From Psychrobacter sp. 1044 (GTDB taxonomy: Bacteria; Pseudomonadota; Gammaproteobacteria; Pseudomonadales; Moraxellaceae): DNA of 64,000 nucleotides. This document shows, piece after piece, positions 45,295 to 53,621 of this stretch (positions within the stretch are counted from its first letter, which is position 1; each line of letters starts with the position of its first letter). The notes below the pieces were generated by a model that was given only the letters and a program-made list of their open reading frames with translations, did not search any database and was not told the origin of the DNA. The DNA lies in assembly GCF_904846525.1 (NCBI RefSeq), contig NZ_CAJHAZ010000001.1, forward strand, positions 280,051 to 344,050. Direction: 5' to 3'. The position numbers were made by a program, and so were the translations under genes.

Positions 45295-45522
45295 CTATGC
45301 TATTTTTCTAGCACTAGCGTGTTCAATGTTTAAGTTTATGTATCCGTTAAGTCCATTTCCTATTCTAGCTAGCTCTATCATTTTGTTAACATGATTAGAA
45401 CCAGTTATAGAATAGTTATACAGATACATACCACCTTTCTTAAAACGCACAATTATAAAATCGTCACCGACCTCATATGCGCTTATACCAGAGTTACCAT
45501 CGATATCACGATATTTCTCCAT
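45295..45522 (-). CDS. Small KTSC-like domain protein
   Basis: 75 residues from the ATG that has AGGAGAA eight bases upstream; a GTG two codons earlier is too close to that site. The sequence ISAYEVGDDFIIVRFKKGGMYLYNYSITG, then MIELARIGNGLNGYINLNI, follows the KTSC pattern of 'YD...L.V.F..G..Y.Y..V', a helix and 'G.Y.N..I'. The function of KTSC domains is not established; they occur alone in small accessory proteins and attached to larger enzymes. It is the first gene of the AT-rich island downstream of nrdA. Confidence 0.65.
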   Translation of the reverse strand: MEKYRDIDGNSGISAYEVGDDFIIVRFKKGGMYLYNYSITGSNHVNKMIELARIGNGLNGYINLNIEHASARKIA

Positions 45523-45894
45523 GCTCACTTCTCCTGAGCTGAAACATTTGCGACTATCAATTCACGGTTTATTTGGACAAGGGGTAAGTTTTAAATTAGA
45601 ATAGCTGCCTAAGAACGGAACGTTATTCTATTTGCTTATCACTTGTGAAAGTCGATAGCCTTAACTTCCTGATAATGAATATTGGCGTATTTATTATCTC
45701 CAATGGCAAAGATGAGAAATCGTCTTTGCCATTTTTATTGCCTGATACTTGTAGTACCAAACAAATTTTAAAAACTTTCAACTATATAATAGTGATGGAT
45801 AACGAGCTTAACCTAAACCCGCCACCCATCAGAAATTCTATTTAAAGAATTTCTCTTGCGAACCTAAAATTGCAGTGCAGTTTTTTAACGGTTC
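45523..45894. other. Spacer between nrdA and the island genes
   Basis: 366 bases without a credible gene. A perfect 11-bp plus-strand terminator hairpin lies inside. The plus-strand open frame spanning 45645-45845 is crossed by that hairpin and has no coding character. Confidence 0.45.
45702..45737 (+). terminator. Orphan plus-strand terminator
   Basis: A perfect 11-bp stem AATGGCAAAGA / TCTTTGCCATT with a ten-base loop is followed by TTTATT. On the minus strand, where nrdA is transcribed, no T tract follows. The gene it serves is not apparent. Confidence 0.55.
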
Positions 45895-48171
45895 TCAAAT
45901 CTTACAAGCCCCGCCAGCACAATCATCTTCCATATCCGCTTGCGCATCGTTCGCACCATCACGAGTGTTATGATAGTACAAAGTTTTCACGCCAAGCTTA
46001 TACGCGTTTAATAAATCTTTAAGCAATATCTTCATTGGTACACGGCCGCCTTCATAACGAACCGGATCGTAGTTGGTATTGGCAGAGATACTTTGATCGA
46101 TGAATTTCTGCATGACAGCGACCAGCCTTAGGTAACCATCATTGTTTGGCATTTGCCATAGTAGCTCATACTGATTTTTTAGCTTATCAATCTCAGGCAC
46201 GACTTGCTTTAAGATGCCATCTTTTGATGCTTTGATAGAGACCAGACCGCGTGGTGGCTCGATACCGTTGGTTGCGTTGGCGATCTGACTAGAAGTCTCA
46301 GACGGCATCAAGGCGGTTAGGGTAGAGTTGCGCAGACCGTGAGTGGTGATTTCAGTACGCAGCGTTTCCCAATCGAGATGTAGCGGCTCTTGGCAGATTT
46401 TATCCAAGTCTTTCTTGTACGTATCAATCGGCAAGATACCTTGCGAGTACGTCGTTTCATTGAACGCAGGGCAAGCGCCTTGCTCTTTTGCCAATTTGTT
46501 TGACGCTTTCAAGAGATAGAATTGCAAGGCTTCAAATGTTTGATGCGTCAGACCCAATGCTGAGTCGTCTGAATAGCGCACGCCATTTTTGGCAAGGTAA
46601 TAAGCATAGTTAATCACGCCCACACCTAGCGTACGACGACGCATGCTGCCGTTTTGAGCCGCTTTCACTGGATAGTCTTGATAGTCGAGCAGGGCATCAA
46701 GCGCACGGACGATGAGCTCGGCTGGCTCTTCGATGTCGCTGGCGTTGTCGACTTTACCCAAGTTGACCGCTGATAACGTACAAAGGGCGATTTCACCTTC
46801 TTCGTCATTGATGTTATCCAGTGGCTTGGTCGGTAGGGCGATTTCCATACATAGGTTTGACTGACGAATCGGGGCAACCTTTGGGTCAAATGGGCTATGG
46901 GTGTTGCAATGATCGACGTTTTGGATATAGATACGACCCGTACTCGCACGCTCTTGCATCATCAGACTGAACAAATCAGCTGCTGGGATTTGACGGCTAC
47001 GAATGCTTGGGTCATTCTCGTACTTGGTGTATAACTCTTCAAACTTGTCTTGATCTTCAAAGAACGCATCATACAAGCCCGGCGTGTCACCCGGTGAAAA
47101 TAACGAGATGTCTTGACCTTTGATGAGGCGAGTGTACATTGTTTTGTTTAACTGGACGCCATAATCCATATGACGCACACGGTTGTCTTCGACACCTCGG
47201 TTGTTTTTGAGTACCAGTAATGACTCAACTTCTAAATGCCATAATGGGTAAAACAACGTCGCTGCACCGCCACGGACGCCGCCTTGTGAACAGCATTTAA
47301 CCGCCGTTTGGAACAGTTTATAGAATGGGATACAACCCGTATGCTGTGCTTCGCCGCCACGGATAGGGCTACCAAGGGCGCGGATGCGACCTGCGTTGAT
47401 ACCAATACCAGCACGCTGTGACACATAGCGGACGATTGCGCTGGTGGTGGCGTTGATTGAGTCTAGGCTATCACCGCATTCAATCAATACGCATGAGCTA
47501 AACTGACGTGATGGGGTACGCACGCCTGCCATAATAGGTGTTGGTAGTGAGATTTTGAACTGCGACGTCGCATCGTAAAAACGCTTTACGTAGTCCAAAC
47601 GATCTGACTTGTTATAACGGCTAAACAAACACATACCAACCAGCATGTACAAGAACTGCGGGCTTTCAAAGACGGTCTTGTTGACGCGGTCTTGGACGAG
47701 GTATTTACCTGCCATTTGCTCAACAGCGGCATAAGCAAGGTTCATATCGCGCCAGTGATCAAGATACTTTTCTAGCTCGTCAAATTCAGCACGGCTGTAG
47801 TCAGCTAGGATATGCTGATCATATTTACCAGCGTCGGTCAGTTTTTTGACATGATCATAAAGGTGCGGCGGGGTGAATTTATTGTAAGCAATTTTACGCA
47901 GATGGAAAATCGCCAAACGCGCAGCCAAATACTGATAATCAGGCGTATCTTCAGAGATAAGATCTGCTGCTGACTTGATGATGGTCTCGTGAATATCGCG
48001 AGTCTTGATACCTTCATAAAACTGAATGTGCGACTTGAGCTCAACTTGCGACACAGACACATTATCCAAATTGTGAGCTGCCCACTCGATTACCTTATGA
48101 ATTTTATCCAAATCAATAAGCTCTAATCGTCCGTCACGTTTGGTCACTTTGATTTTGTCGATGTGTGTCAT
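45895..48171 (-). CDS. nrdA: Ribonucleoside-diphosphate reductase class Ia, alpha subunit
   Basis: Catalytic subunit that reduces ribonucleoside diphosphates to deoxy forms. The N-terminal ATP-cone (about 6-95, IKVTKRDGRLELIDLDKIHKVIEWAA) provides activity control by dATP/ATP. The barrel follows with SSCVLIECGDSLDSI, NAGRIRALGSPIRGGE and NLCMEIALPTKPL. The C-terminus DDCAGGACKI supplies the pair of cysteines that passes electrons from thioredoxin or glutaredoxin. At 758 residues it matches E. coli NrdA (761). AGAGGG lies five bases before the ATG. Upstream lie candidate NrdR boxes. Confidence 0.97.
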   Translation of the reverse strand: MTHIDKIKVTKRDGRLELIDLDKIHKVIEWAAHNLDNVSVSQVELKSHIQFYEGIKTRDIHETIIKSAADLISEDTPDYQYLAARLAIFHLRKIAYNKFTPPHLYDHVKKLTDAGKYDQHILADYSRAEFDELEKYLDHWRDMNLAYAAVEQMAGKYLVQDRVNKTVFESPQFLYMLVGMCLFSRYNKSDRLDYVKRFYDATSQFKISLPTPIMAGVRTPSRQFSSCVLIECGDSLDSINATTSAIVRYVSQRAGIGINAGRIRALGSPIRGGEAQHTGCIPFYKLFQTAVKCCSQGGVRGGAATLFYPLWHLEVESLLVLKNNRGVEDNRVRHMDYGVQLNKTMYTRLIKGQDISLFSPGDTPGLYDAFFEDQDKFEELYTKYENDPSIRSRQIPAADLFSLMMQERASTGRIYIQNVDHCNTHSPFDPKVAPIRQSNLCMEIALPTKPLDNINDEEGEIALCTLSAVNLGKVDNASDIEEPAELIVRALDALLDYQDYPVKAAQNGSMRRRTLGVGVINYAYYLAKNGVRYSDDSALGLTHQTFEALQFYLLKASNKLAKEQGACPAFNETTYSQGILPIDTYKKDLDKICQEPLHLDWETLRTEITTHGLRNSTLTALMPSETSSQIANATNGIEPPRGLVSIKASKDGILKQVVPEIDKLKNQYELLWQMPNNDGYLRLVAVMQKFIDQSISANTNYDPVRYEGGRVPMKILLKDLLNAYKLGVKTLYYHNTRDGANDAQADMEDDCAGGACKI

Positions 48172-48344
48172 GTTGCCCTCTTAAGTTGATAACTTGGTAA
48201 TTATTTATAATGTTGCTTATAGTGATGCTGCACAGTCAGTAAACGGCAGGCATTCTTTATAATGCTACGATGCTTGCGCCGCGATAGGTGTTTTTTTAGG
48301 CAAAAATCTACCGCTACTCATAGTGACAATTAAATTCACTGAGT

Positions 48345-48390
48345 ACTACATATAGCGTGTTTGTTAGTAGGTAGGCACAATATAGCGGGA
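48345..48390 (-). promoter_or_regulatory. Candidate pair of NrdR boxes upstream of nrdA
   Basis: Two 16-mers, ACTACATATAGCGTGT and GCACAATATAGCGGGA, each match 11 of 16 positions of the NrdR consensus ACACWATATATWGTGT. Their starts are 30 bp apart, near the three-turn spacing known for NrdR pairs. They lie about 175-220 bp before the nrdA start. NrdR would repress nrdA when ATP/dATP is high. Confidence 0.4.
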
Positions 48391-48621
48391 AAATTTTGAA
48401 AATACTATATTGATTTTAGGGTCAAACTATGTTGCTGTGAGGTTGTGCTGTGTCCGAATTTTAGCAAAGGACGATGGGGTAAGGGTTAGACGCGATTGAC
48501 TCAAATAATAAGTTTTTTGTAAAAACGGGCTGACAGTTTGCTTTTTATTCGCGAGTAAATGACCCACCAATAAGGGGACACAGAACAATAATAATGAGGG
48601 CGCAGATTGTACAGCAAACCA

Positions 48622-48653
48622 CAAAAAATCGCCACCCGTATGAGTGACGATTT
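48622..48653 (-). terminator. Terminator of the DUF493 gene
   Basis: Stem AATCGTCAC / GTGGCGATT (with internal imperfections) around CATACGG is followed on the minus strand by TTTTTT. Confidence 0.7.
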
Positions 48654-48696
48654 CGACGGAAAAGCGGCTGGCTTTTTTTAAACGACAATTATCTGT

Positions 48697-49089
48697 CTAT
48701 ACGACCAAACGAACTGTTTTGGCAGCGTCGAGTGAGGCATACAGCACATTGACCTGATCGGCTGCTGTAAGATATAGATTGACCCGTGCTGAATGGAAGC
48801 GACCGGTTTTAGACGGTTTCACTTCTATCGAGGCCAAATCAAAATCAGGGAACTGACTGCCCAAGATAAGCTTCACTTCATTGAGTAAGTTCTCACGCTC
48901 GCCTTCATGCCCAATGATGCTAAGTGGATAGTTCATTGGAAAGTCCCAAAGCTCAGGATTTTGAATATCCGTTCTTTTGCCTGTGATCACACCTTGATTG
49001 GGCGTTAGGTTGGTCATTTTTACTGATTTTTCATTTGTTGGTGCTTGGTTGTTGTTTTGATTGGTGCTGTCTTTTGGATCATCAGTCAT
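48697..49089 (-). CDS. DUF493 (YbeD/UPF0250) family protein
   Basis: A small ferredoxin-like-fold protein, 130 residues. The conserved core PELWDFPMNYPLSIIGHEGE, LLNEVKLILGSQFPDFD, KPSKTGRFHSARVNLYLTAADQV and NVLYASLDAAKTVRLVV is clear. The first 40 residues are polar and variable. E. coli YbeD lies beside lipB, whereas here lipB is elsewhere (start of the window). A regulatory ACT-like role has been guessed for the family but not shown. GAGG precedes the ATG. Confidence 0.9.
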   Translation of the reverse strand: MTDDPKDSTNQNNNQAPTNEKSVKMTNLTPNQGVITGKRTDIQNPELWDFPMNYPLSIIGHEGERENLLNEVKLILGSQFPDFDLASIEVKPSKTGRFHSARVNLYLTAADQVNVLYASLDAAKTVRLVV

Positions 49090-49273
49090 GATGTGTGCCT
49101 CGCTTTATTAAATGTTAGCTATTAGCATAAGAGCTTTATTCACCATTTATAGTGGCACTAAACTTATAATTCAAGTGCTAAAATGGCAATGACAGTATGC
49201 TATGGATCACTGTGATCTGTCATAACTTTTGCTCAGTTATCCATGATAATCAAATGCTAATACACATATCAGA

Positions 49274-49972
49274 TCATTTTTTATAAGCACAAACAGCGAC
49301 ATAATCCCCACGGTCATAGCCTTCGACGACTTCTTGCACCTTATCATTGGCATACATAGGATGGGTCAGTAAGGTTTGTGCATATTCAAAATCGACAAAA
49401 CCATTGGCTTGCATCAGCGCGATTTTTTCATCAGAGGTGCGCCAATTTGCTGATTTAACCAGCTCAATAGGATAGGGATCAGCAGGAGAGATATGAGCAA
49501 GCAGCGGATGCTCCCAAGTATTTAATGAGCTAGCCAAATTATATAAGCTCGCAAAACCGCTTTCTTTTGGCACATCGATAACAATCAATTTGCCGCCGGT
49601 TTTTAAGGCATCAAATGCCTTTTTAATACAGATATCCAAATCGTTGATGTAGCTGACACTGCCGTTAAACATGATGATATCAAACTTATTTGGCTCAATA
49701 TCGCAAGTCTCGGCAGGACTAATATCCACTTGTAAGCCGCGCTTTTTAGCGATTTCAGCCATGTCTTTTGAAGGCTCAATGCCGTGCCTGATATGGATAT
49801 CATAATCCTGCGCCAATAGTGACTCAAACAGTCCGCTACCGCAGCCGATAGACAATATCTCACTATCCTTATCTAAGAAATGCGCGACCAGCTTTAGCTC
49901 ACTGGTCAGTAAGTTTTGGTTGTCAAAAAACCAGCTGTCATACGCGCTTGCATGTTCATCAAATGCTGCCAT
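49274..49972 (-). CDS. Class I SAM-dependent methyltransferase
   Basis: A soluble methyltransferase of 232 residues. Motif I is ILSIGCGSGLFE (about 44-55), an acidic motif II is in GIEPSKDMAEIAKKRGLQ, motif IV is in FDIIMFNGSVSYINDL, and post-I/V is ALKTGGKLIVIDVPKESG. The opening AFDEHASAYDSWF is common in this group. The substrate is not deducible; small molecules such as quinones or tellurite are guesses. AAGGAGAG precedes the ATG. It stands alone, between the DUF493 gene and tenA. Confidence 0.85.
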   Translation of the reverse strand: MAAFDEHASAYDSWFFDNQNLLTSELKLVAHFLDKDSEILSIGCGSGLFESLLAQDYDIHIRHGIEPSKDMAEIAKKRGLQVDISPAETCDIEPNKFDIIMFNGSVSYINDLDICIKKAFDALKTGGKLIVIDVPKESGFASLYNLASSLNTWEHPLLAHISPADPYPIELVKSANWRTSDEKIALMQANGFVDFEYAQTLLTHPMYANDKVQEVVEGYDRGDYVAVCAYKK

Positions 49973-50085
49973 GGTGTCTCTCCTTAAGTGTGTCCATTAT
50001 TATGTTTAGGGTTAAGTTAAATTTTATTTATAATAAATATGGTATATAAAAGTATTTGCCATAAAGCTAGCACCTTGCATAGGGG

Positions 50086-50733
50086 CTAGGACAAATCAAG
50101 CGCTTGTTGCCAAAAATTCACTTCCATACGTGAAGCAGTATTAAATAACTGTTGGAACTTGTCTGCCTGAGTGGGGTTAGCCTGTGCTAGTAGCGTATTA
50201 ATCTGCGCTTCATTCTGCGCGGTAATTGCTTGAAATTCGTCACTGGCAAAGACATCAATCCATGGCTGGTAAGGATTGTCCGCGACAAAACCTTGTTCTT
50301 TAATGCATTTGCCAATTTCGCCATAACCCATCAAACAAGGAGCAATCGCCGCATAAAGCTCAGCCAATGAGCCTGACATCGCAGCGTCCAATAGGTAGCG
50401 GCTATAGGCAATGGTCACGGCAGATTCAGGGGCGCTTTCTACTTCTTTAAGTGGGATGTCCCACTTATGACATAAATCGAGATACATGCCAATTTCCATA
50501 TCGAGCATGGCATTGATGCCTGCTTGACCGACACGCATTTGTGCCAGCGTATCACTCTTATACACGCTCAACGCCATCACACGGGTATAGTGAATAAGAT
50601 ATAAATAGTCTTGCACAAGGTAGTGACGAAAGCTGTTAGGGGTGAGCGTACCAGCCGTTAGCTGTTTGACAAAATCATGCTGAATGTAGTCACCCCATGT
50701 TGGGCAATTGTGGCGTAATGTTTGGTAGTTCAT
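50086..50733 (-). CDS. tenA: Aminopyrimidine aminohydrolase / thiaminase II
   Basis: TenA hydrolyses aminomethyl- or formylaminopyrimidine breakdown products of thiamine, so that the pyrimidine can be salvaged. The protein is all-helical, with YIQHDFVKQLTAGTLTPNSFRHYLVQDYLYLIHYTRV, the catalytic-site cysteine in CLMGYGEIGK, and YQPWIDVFASDEFQ. The ATG giving MNYQTLRHNCPTW is preferred; a GTG three codons earlier is the alternative. A TPP riboswitch with a terminator lies directly upstream, giving repression by thiamine pyrophosphate and firm support for the function. Length about 215 residues. Confidence 0.94.
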   Translation of the reverse strand: MNYQTLRHNCPTWGDYIQHDFVKQLTAGTLTPNSFRHYLVQDYLYLIHYTRVMALSVYKSDTLAQMRVGQAGINAMLDMEIGMYLDLCHKWDIPLKEVESAPESAVTIAYSRYLLDAAMSGSLAELYAAIAPCLMGYGEIGKCIKEQGFVADNPYQPWIDVFASDEFQAITAQNEAQINTLLAQANPTQADKFQQLFNTASRMEVNFWQQALDLS

Positions 50734-50798
50734 AGTGTTCACTTACTGTTATAAAATGCAAGTAAGCAAAGAGTAGGGGGTGAGCAGTGAGCAGGCAC

Positions 50799-50838
50799 AA
50801 AAAAAACCTTACCAGATTATGTGAATAAACTGGCAAGG
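50799..50838 (-). terminator. Intrinsic terminator of the TPP riboswitch expression platform
   Basis: CCTTGCCAG pairs with CTGGTAAGG (one G-T), followed on the minus strand by eight T residues. It sits between the aptamer and tenA, as expected for transcriptional control. Confidence 0.85.
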
Positions 50839-50885
50839 CTTGCTTAGCAATAGATGCTTAAGAGGTGTACTATAAAATGTCACGC

Positions 50886-50990
50886 TTGTTTCCTACGTCA
50901 GTGCTAACTGCATCAGGTTCGCGGGTAACTCTCAGCCATGATTTTGAATTGTAGTTAAAGCATCAAAAATCAAAGCACCCCGACAAGGTT
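50886..50990 (-). ncRNA. TPP riboswitch (THI element)
   Basis: Reading the minus strand: CGGGGTGCTTTG, a variable stem-loop, then GGCTGAGAGTTACCCGCGAA, CCTGATGCAGTTAGCACTGA and CGTAGGAA. These are the conserved TPP aptamer boxes in the right order, including CTGAGA and ACCTGATNNNGNTAATRCNNRCGNAGGAA-like segments. The aptamer controls tenA through the terminator downstream of it. Confidence 0.95.
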
Positions 50991-51365
50991 TATTTTTCAG
51001 AAATAAATATAAAGTTTACATAAGTTTAAACTGCTCGTACTTAAGTAATCGGCTCTATGGTAGACGAATTCAGCCATCATTAGCAAGTGATGCGCAAAAA
51101 ACCATGAATAAAAGTTGTCTTGCAAGCGTAAATAGGCAAGTTTTTACCTTTTATTAAGCTAGTCAAATGCCACGATAATGGCGAGAGAAATCACTGTTTT
51201 CAAATGCATTCTGTATTCATAAACGCTCTACTATTGCCTATATTATTTATCTACCCGACGGTAGGATATATAAAAAATATCTCATAAATTAAGGCAACAC
51301 GTTTATGGGACACTGTCTCATTTAGCATTGATTGCTTTATGATTTATAGGTGTTCAGCTAAGAGG
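50991..51365. other. Intergenic DNA between the riboswitch and the bestrophin gene
   Basis: 375 AT-rich bases. The part next to the riboswitch must contain the tenA promoter. No clear terminator for the bestrophin gene was identified. Confidence 0.35.
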
Positions 51366-52292
51366 CTATGGTAAATAGCCATTGATAGGAGTGATCTCAG
51401 GCGGAATATCTGCCTCTTCTAGTGCTTCTCGCAGATTGATCTCGATAGTACGCGATAATGCAGTCAGGGGTAGTTTGTTGGCGGCTAAGCCGAAAGGCTC
51501 TTCTAGCTCTTCACTGAGGGCATCCAAACCAAAAAAGGTATAAGCGATCACGGCACAAATCAGCGGGGTCACCCAACCGAGCGAGGCCACCAAGCCAAAA
51601 GGCAACATGATGCAATACAGATAGGTCGTGCGATGGACCAGCAGCATATAAGCAAACGGCAGCGGTGTATTATGAATGCGCTCGCAGGCTGCCAATACAA
51701 TGGTCATAGACGTCAGGCGCTCGTCCATGTTCTGTATGACTTGCTCTGATACCAGTCCTTGACGCCGAATGTCGCCGAGCTGCTTACCCATGAGGCGCAT
51801 GATGTAATCAGGTAGATTGCGCGCTTGACACATACTATCATGGTGTTTCGATGCGACAAAAGGCTCGACATCATGCCAAGGTGACGATCCGCGCAGGCGA
51901 TGGCGCACAGCATGCGCAAAAGCAATGGTCAGGTAAACCATCGTTCGCCCAGTCTCGTGCCCATTCTCGGTATCAGTATCTATAAAAGAAAGTACTTGAC
52001 GGGTTAAGCTACGCGCATCATATACCAACTGACCCCAAAGCCCTCGAGCTTCCCACCAGCGTTGATAACTGGCATTGTTACGAAAACCAAGAAATAGCGA
52101 CAACGCGATTCCTAGCAAGGTAAAAGGAGCCATACCATAATAAGGAAAAGAGTCAGGAAGCCAGTGCTGAATAATTGTTATAAGTGTGCTGAGAAGCGCG
52201 ATCAGCAAAATTTGCGGATAAATTTTTGGAATGACAGAGCCGTGCAGGGTAAAAAGTATCTTGAGAGCGTTTGGGGTTTGCCGGACAATCAT
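51366..52292 (-). CDS. Bestrophin-family (UPF0187) membrane protein
   Basis: A predicted pentameric ion channel. The N-terminus has two helices (about 25-45, ILLIALLSTLITIIQHWL, and 53-70). The family signature LGFRNNASYQRWWEARGLWGQLVYDARSLTRQ follows, with later helices near 215-260 and the conserved LTALSRTIEINLREAL at the C-terminal end. Prokaryotic bestrophins studied so far conduct cations, whereas the animal proteins conduct anions. Length 308 is typical. AGGA precedes the ATG. It is a single gene. Confidence 0.9.
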   Translation of the reverse strand: MIVRQTPNALKILFTLHGSVIPKIYPQILLIALLSTLITIIQHWLPDSFPYYGMAPFTLLGIALSLFLGFRNNASYQRWWEARGLWGQLVYDARSLTRQVLSFIDTDTENGHETGRTMVYLTIAFAHAVRHRLRGSSPWHDVEPFVASKHHDSMCQARNLPDYIMRLMGKQLGDIRRQGLVSEQVIQNMDERLTSMTIVLAACERIHNTPLPFAYMLLVHRTTYLYCIMLPFGLVASLGWVTPLICAVIAYTFFGLDALSEELEEPFGLAANKLPLTALSRTIEINLREALEEADIPPEITPINGYLP

Positions 52293-52470
52293 GTCGGTTT
52301 CCTATCGATGGCATATATAAAAAAGCGATGGCAGAGGTATCAATCAGCGTATACTCAAATCATCGCGACCTATGATATCAGTAGTTACCAATATGGCAAT
52401 AATAAGATGCTACTTAAATACTTAAATCACTTTTGTATTGCGCAGCAGCAAGGAAAACTGTAAGCACGCT

Positions 52471-53244
52471 CTAAAGGGTCTCTTCTTCACGCAGCGTCAG
52501 CACCTCATAACCATCGGCAGTCACCGCGATGGTATGTTCCCATTGGGCAGAAAGCTTTTTGTCTGCAGTCACCACCGTCCAGCCGTCTTTTTTCATTTTT
52601 ACTTTGGCTTTGCCTTGATTAATCATTGGCTCAATAGTAAAGGTCATGCCTTGTTCTAAGACCAAGCCTGCACCTGCGCGACCATAATGTAAAACTTCAG
52701 GCTGTTCGTGCATTTCGCGACCGATACCATGCCCGCAGTATTCTCTAACGACAGAGTAACCGTGCTGTTCGGCATGGCTTTGAATGGCATGCCCGACATC
52801 ACCGAGCGTTGCGCCCGGCTTGACCACACGGATACCTGCCCACATGGCCTCATAAGTGTTATCGACGAGGCGTTTTGTTAAGGGCATCACATCGCCAATC
52901 ATATACATTTTGCTAGAATCGGCAATAAAGCCGCCTTTTTCTAAAGTAATGTCCACATTGATGATGTCGCCTGATTTTAGGACTTGGTTGCTTGAGGGTA
53001 CACCATGACAAACCACTTGATTGACAGAAGTATTGAGCACGTATTGGTAGCCGTATTGACCTTTGCTGGCAGGTCGTGAGTGTAAAACATCCACAATATA
53101 GCGCTCAACTAAATCATTGACAGTCATTGTGGAGATGCCAGCGACCATGTGCGTATCTAGGTAAGCAAAAACCGATGCCAATAAGCGTCCAGACTCACGC
53201 ATGATGGCTAACTCTTCAGGTGTTTTTAGCGCGATTTTAGCCAT
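52471..53244 (-). CDS. map: Methionine aminopeptidase, type I
   Basis: Removes the initiator methionine from nascent proteins. The type I enzyme (257 residues, no N-terminal zinc-finger extension) shows IMRESGRLLASVFAYLDTHM, the conserved VCHGVPS histidine, NVDITLEKGGFIADSSKMYMIG with the first metal aspartates, EYCGHGIGREMHEQPEVLHYG, and TFTIEPMINQGKAKVKMKKDGWTVVTADKKLSAQWEHTIAV. The ParD-like gene before it overlaps it by eight bases, so translation is probably coupled. Elsewhere map is usually next to rpsB, which is not seen here; this may be a second map copy. Confidence 0.95.
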   Translation of the reverse strand: MAKIALKTPEELAIMRESGRLLASVFAYLDTHMVAGISTMTVNDLVERYIVDVLHSRPASKGQYGYQYVLNTSVNQVVCHGVPSSNQVLKSGDIINVDITLEKGGFIADSSKMYMIGDVMPLTKRLVDNTYEAMWAGIRVVKPGATLGDVGHAIQSHAEQHGYSVVREYCGHGIGREMHEQPEVLHYGRAGAGLVLEQGMTFTIEPMINQGKAKVKMKKDGWTVVTADKKLSAQWEHTIAVTADGYEVLTLREEETL

Positions 53245-53443
53245 CGATAAGATTTCCTATATTAACATCTGCTCGTTTTAACTGCTCGCTGATGATATCG
53301 GTATAAGATGCGTGAGGATTGGCCTCGGCCAACATACCTATCTTTATCCAATACTCTGCCTGCGCGTTAATCGAACGTACCATTACCGCACTGGCTTTAC
53401 GAAGCTCTTCGTGTAGTGTGTCATCAATTTTAACAATACCCAT
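53237..53443 (-). CDS. ParD-like protein overlapping map
   Basis: About 68 residues from the chosen ATG, MGIVKIDDTLHEELRKAS, with VMVRSINAQAEYWIKIGMLAEANP. This is the ribbon-helix-helix type 'ParD-like' family (PF11903), whose first strand pairs with that of a second subunit to contact DNA. The upstream in-frame ATG (53497) would add 18 unconserved residues. Canonical ParD partners are ParE toxins; none is present, and map lies where the toxin would be. Association of this family with map genes is, to my memory, recurrent in gammaproteobacteria. Autoregulation of the pair is a reasonable guess. Confidence 0.8.
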   Translation of the reverse strand: MGIVKIDDTLHEELRKASAVMVRSINAQAEYWIKIGMLAEANPHASYTDIISEQLKRADVNIGNLIDG

Positions 53444-53570
53444 TGTTTTACCTAGTATATGAAATGTATGCGAATCATATATATTGTATAGTGCCATTGC
53501 AAGTTTGTTCTTGTATTCCTTGATGCAGATATGTAGTTATAGCACTCGAGCCATCAAATCGATGACACAG

Positions 53571-53597
53571 AAAAGCCGAGATAAACTCGGCTTTTTT
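53571..53597. terminator. Terminator downstream of rpoD
   Basis: AAAAGCCGAG / CTCGGCTTTTTT with an ATAAA loop. It has T residues on both outward sides, six on the plus strand and four on the minus strand, so it can end rpoD transcripts. Confidence 0.8.
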
Positions 53598-53621
53598 ATT
53601 GGTGCTTAGTTTGCTTTATTA

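Larger units (their letters stand above)
48172..48696. other. nrdA upstream region
   Basis: 525 bases containing, from right to left, the terminator of the DUF493 gene (48622-48653), a second smaller AAAAGC/GCTTTT hairpin at about 48660-48680, and a pair of NrdR-like boxes (48345-48390). No gene recognised. Confidence 0.45.

Noticed and set aside
45645..45845. 66-codon plus-strand frame between nrdA and the island
   Set aside because: It runs through a perfect terminator hairpin and lacks coding character.
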